64,000 nucleotides of DNA from Paenibacillus aceti (GTDB lineage: Bacteria; Bacillota; Bacilli; Paenibacillales; Paenibacillaceae). The position numbers and the translations under genes are program-made. The DNA lies in assembly GCF_003614185.1 (NCBI RefSeq), contig NZ_KZ987724.1, positions 1,016,771 through 1,080,770 of the forward strand. Direction: 5' to 3'. Positions 62,016-64,000 of this stretch are shown here, piece by piece. The notes under the pieces were generated by a model. The model was not told the origin of the DNA. It saw only the letters and a list, made by a program, of their open reading frames with translations, and did not search any database. Position 1 is the first letter of the stretch, and every line of letters starts with the position of its first letter.

Positions 62016-64000
62016 CTATTCCTCATGCTCATGAATGCGGATGAATACCACGTTAGAGCTAGCGTGGAAATTCTGGTTCGCTCCCTGCGGGCGGAAGGAG
62101 ACCTGCGCGGTGTTGCTGACCTTCCGCTTGGCCGGGACTTTGACGACTTTGATCGCAAAAGTGACGCGAACCGTCTGACCAGGGTTCAGTTGTCCCAGCG
62201 GGATGCCTGTTCCCGGGTTGGCGGTGTCAAGATGCTTGCCGTCTACCATCACGCTACCCTGCTTGAACTGAATGCCCTCCTGCAGTTTGTCAGTCAGCAC
62301 TGTATCCAGGACGGGAATCGTTCCGGCATTGCTTATCTTCAAGGTAAAATGCACTGTATCTCCAACGAAGGCCTCGGTTGTACTCGTCTCCTTAATAATC
62401 GATAGCGGCAGGGCGGCTACATTCACCACCGCAGTTGCTGCCTGCTCCGGTAGACCGGGTGCCGACACGATCAAGGTGTTCACGATCTGCTCACCAGCTA
62501 CCGCAGTGGCGGGAACGGTGAATGGAATGATCGCGGTTTGCACTTCGCCGGGCTCTTGAGCAGCGATCACGCCTTGTAAATTCAGTAGAGGATCAGAGAA
62601 ACGCACCTGATGCAGTGTCACATTCCCTGTGTTCACCCCGCGCAGCGTGAAGAAGACGGTCTGCCCTGGCAGTGCTGTGGTCGGTGACACCTGCTTACGT
62701 AGATCCAGGCGCTTGATGCTGGCAACTGTGACCGTGGCTTCGGCTTCCAGCCGCCCGATCTCTGGAGATTCAAAGCTTACGATGTTGTGTAGCAGCGTTC
62801 CGCCTGTAGTTCCCGGCGGTACTGTGAAAGTTTGAGTAATGATCGTGAAATAATCACTCGGTATCTCGTTGGCAATGTGCACAATACCCAGCAGTGGATC
62901 AGAGCAGCGCAGGTTGGTTAACGGCGCACCAGACAAGTTGCGAAACTCAATCGTGAAGGTAACCGTCTCTCCCGGAGCGGCTGTCGGGCGATCTACCGTC
63001 TTCGTTAAGCTAGCCTGGAACGGTGGCAGGACGGTGAGAGCCGAAGAAGCCGTTGTTTCCCCTGTCTGATCACTGCGGGCGACAATGGTATCGGCGATGA
63101 CGGTGCCTGTCGGCAGATTCGGGACGACGAAAGGTACAGATACGGTTTGAGTGCTGCCCGCGCTTAGCGAAGGGACGACTAGCTCAAAGCCCAATTGTGG
63201 ATCGCTGAGCGTAATATTCGTTAAATCGGTGTTGCCCGTGTTGTGCAAAGTTAAGATCACGGATACCTTCTGACCCGGCTTCGCTTGAGCCGGGCTAAAG
63301 GCTTTGCTTAGCTCTAGTCCAGGCAATCCAGCGATGCTTAGAATTGTAGAGGTTACTACCGGATCACTTTGATCGGAAGTGACAGTTGCCGTGTTAATCA
63401 GCTCAGAGCCTGCTAGTGTCTCACCTGGAACGGTGAAGTCGAAGGTGAGCGTCCGCGTCTCTCCGGGAGCCATGGTTCCTAAAGGCTGCGTGATACCAAT
63501 CAGATCGTCGGTGAGTACAACATTGGTTAATGGGCCGGTGCTTGGATTGGTGACGGTGAACGTATATTGTACCGTCTGACCAGGTGCCGCCACCGATGGA
63601 TTCACGGTTTTGTTCACATCAATCGTAAACGCTGGTGCATTGACGATGACGCGGGCGATGGCCTCGATCGATTCGGTCTGGTCGCTGGTGACCGTGCTGA
63701 TATTGGTGAGGATCGTGCCATCCGGCGTTCCCGGTGGGATCACCATACTCAAATTGAAGGTTCTGGATTCGCCTACGGCAAGCACAGGTATCACCGCGTC
63801 CAGCCCGAGCGAATCATCCCCAACGCCAACGCTGATCAGATTATTGTTCCCGGTATTGGTAACGGTCACCGTATAGTTCACGGTGTCACCGGGCATAGCG
63901 GTAGAGACATCCGCTGTTTTCGTCAGCTCAATCGATGGCAATCCGAGCACTGTAACCGTGGCCGATGCCGACTGTGCAGGTACTTCCTGTGGTGCAGCGG
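62016..64000 (-). CDS. DUF11-repeat surface protein (5' end beyond the window)
   Basis: The frame is open to the right window edge, so only the C-terminal 661 residues are seen. It consists of at least six repeats of about 105 residues, each starting like LTKTADVSTAMPGDTVNYTV and containing VTNTGN and LPPG/VPPGT turns, the pattern of the DUF11 (conserved repeat) beta-sandwich. Such domains form long stalks on secreted or wall-bound proteins. No sortase signal or SLH domain is present; the end is IRIHEHEE. A decayed duplicate of this end lies just downstream. Confidence 0.85.
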   Translation of the reverse strand, partial: AAPQEVPAQSASATVTVLGLPSIELTKTADVSTAMPGDTVNYTVTVTNTGNNNLISVGVGDDSLGLDAVIPVLAVGESRTFNLSMVIPPGTPDGTILTNISTVTSDQTESIEAIARVIVNAPAFTIDVNKTVNPSVAAPGQTVQYTFTVTNPSTGPLTNVVLTDDLIGITQPLGTMAPGETRTLTFDFTVPGETLAGSELINTATVTSDQSDPVVTSTILSIAGLPGLELSKAFSPAQAKPGQKVSVILTLHNTGNTDLTNITLSDPQLGFELVVPSLSAGSTQTVSVPFVVPNLPTGTVIADTIVARSDQTGETTASSALTVLPPFQASLTKTVDRPTAAPGETVTFTIEFRNLSGAPLTNLRCSDPLLGIVHIANEIPSDYFTIITQTFTVPPGTTGGTLLHNIVSFESPEIGRLEAEATVTVASIKRLDLRKQVSPTTALPGQTVFFTLRGVNTGNVTLHQVRFSDPLLNLQGVIAAQEPGEVQTAIIPFTVPATAVAGEQIVNTLIVSAPGLPEQAATAVVNVAALPLSIIKETSTTEAFVGDTVHFTLKISNAGTIPVLDTVLTDKLQEGIQFKQGSVMVDGKHLDTANPGTGIPLGQLNPGQTVRVTFAIKVVKVPAKRKVSNTAQVSFRPQGANQNFHASSNVVFIRIHEHEE

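Overview
The window looks like chromosomal DNA of a Paenibacillus-type bacterium (Bacillota, Paenibacillaceae). The signs are GGAGG-type ribosome sites with many GTG/TTG starts, YesM/YesN two-component genes beside sugar ABC transporters, lipoprotein solute-binding proteins, a Bacillus-type inositol operon, and VanW, YjgB, CPBP and DUF11 proteins. Genus is an inference; there is no rRNA or tRNA here.

Layout. (1) 1-12.8 kb: a glycan-use locus with a heparinase II/III-type lyase (cut by the left edge), YesM/YesN, two ABC permeases, a solute-binding lipoprotein, a GH95 and a GH29 alpha-L-fucosidase. (2) 13-19.5 kb: an MFS exporter, thioredoxin-like protein, secreted metzincin, lipoprotein, M23 peptidase, and a divergent AraC regulator/GH4 alpha-galactosidase pair. 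(3) 19.7-24.1 kb: a WGR/propeller-like protein, a polynucleotide kinase-HD fusion followed by an RNA ligase (a putative RNA-repair cassette), a SUFU-domain protein and a gene remnant. (4) 24.4-42.1 kb: a large inositol region with iolR facing iolJ-tautomerase-iolA-iolB-iolC-iolE-iolD, then four Gfo/Idh/MocA oxidoreductases and two tandem sugar porters. One oxidoreductase has Tyr at the expected catalytic His. (5) 42.3-48.3 kb: a DUF4132 locus whose main gene appears split by a +1 frameshift. (6) 48.5-64 kb: serine hydrolase, alkaline phosphatase, asparaginase, a Re-citrate-synthase-like enzyme, class I aldolase, YjgB-like protein, a DUF2975/XRE/CPBP operon, VanW protein, a frameshifted purple-acid-phosphatase-like gene and a DUF11 surface protein running off the right edge.

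The most striking signal is not a gene. Seven intergenic spots hold elements of about 175-190 bp built from short, imperfectly palindromic boxes of about 25 bp. Box starts are separated by 50, then 61-62, then 50 bp (plus or minus 1). At least three unrelated box sequences (TAACGAAAC, TAACGGA, TGCA-N4-TGCA) share this geometry. Most copies lie between converging genes. I know no named family with this layout, so it is my main candidate for an undescribed element.

Other second-look items are the kinase-HD/RNA ligase pair with reversed domain order, the His-to-Tyr dehydrogenase paralog, a tautomerase inside the iol operon, candidate operators in both iol promoters, two single-base frameshifts, and a decayed DUF11 tail.
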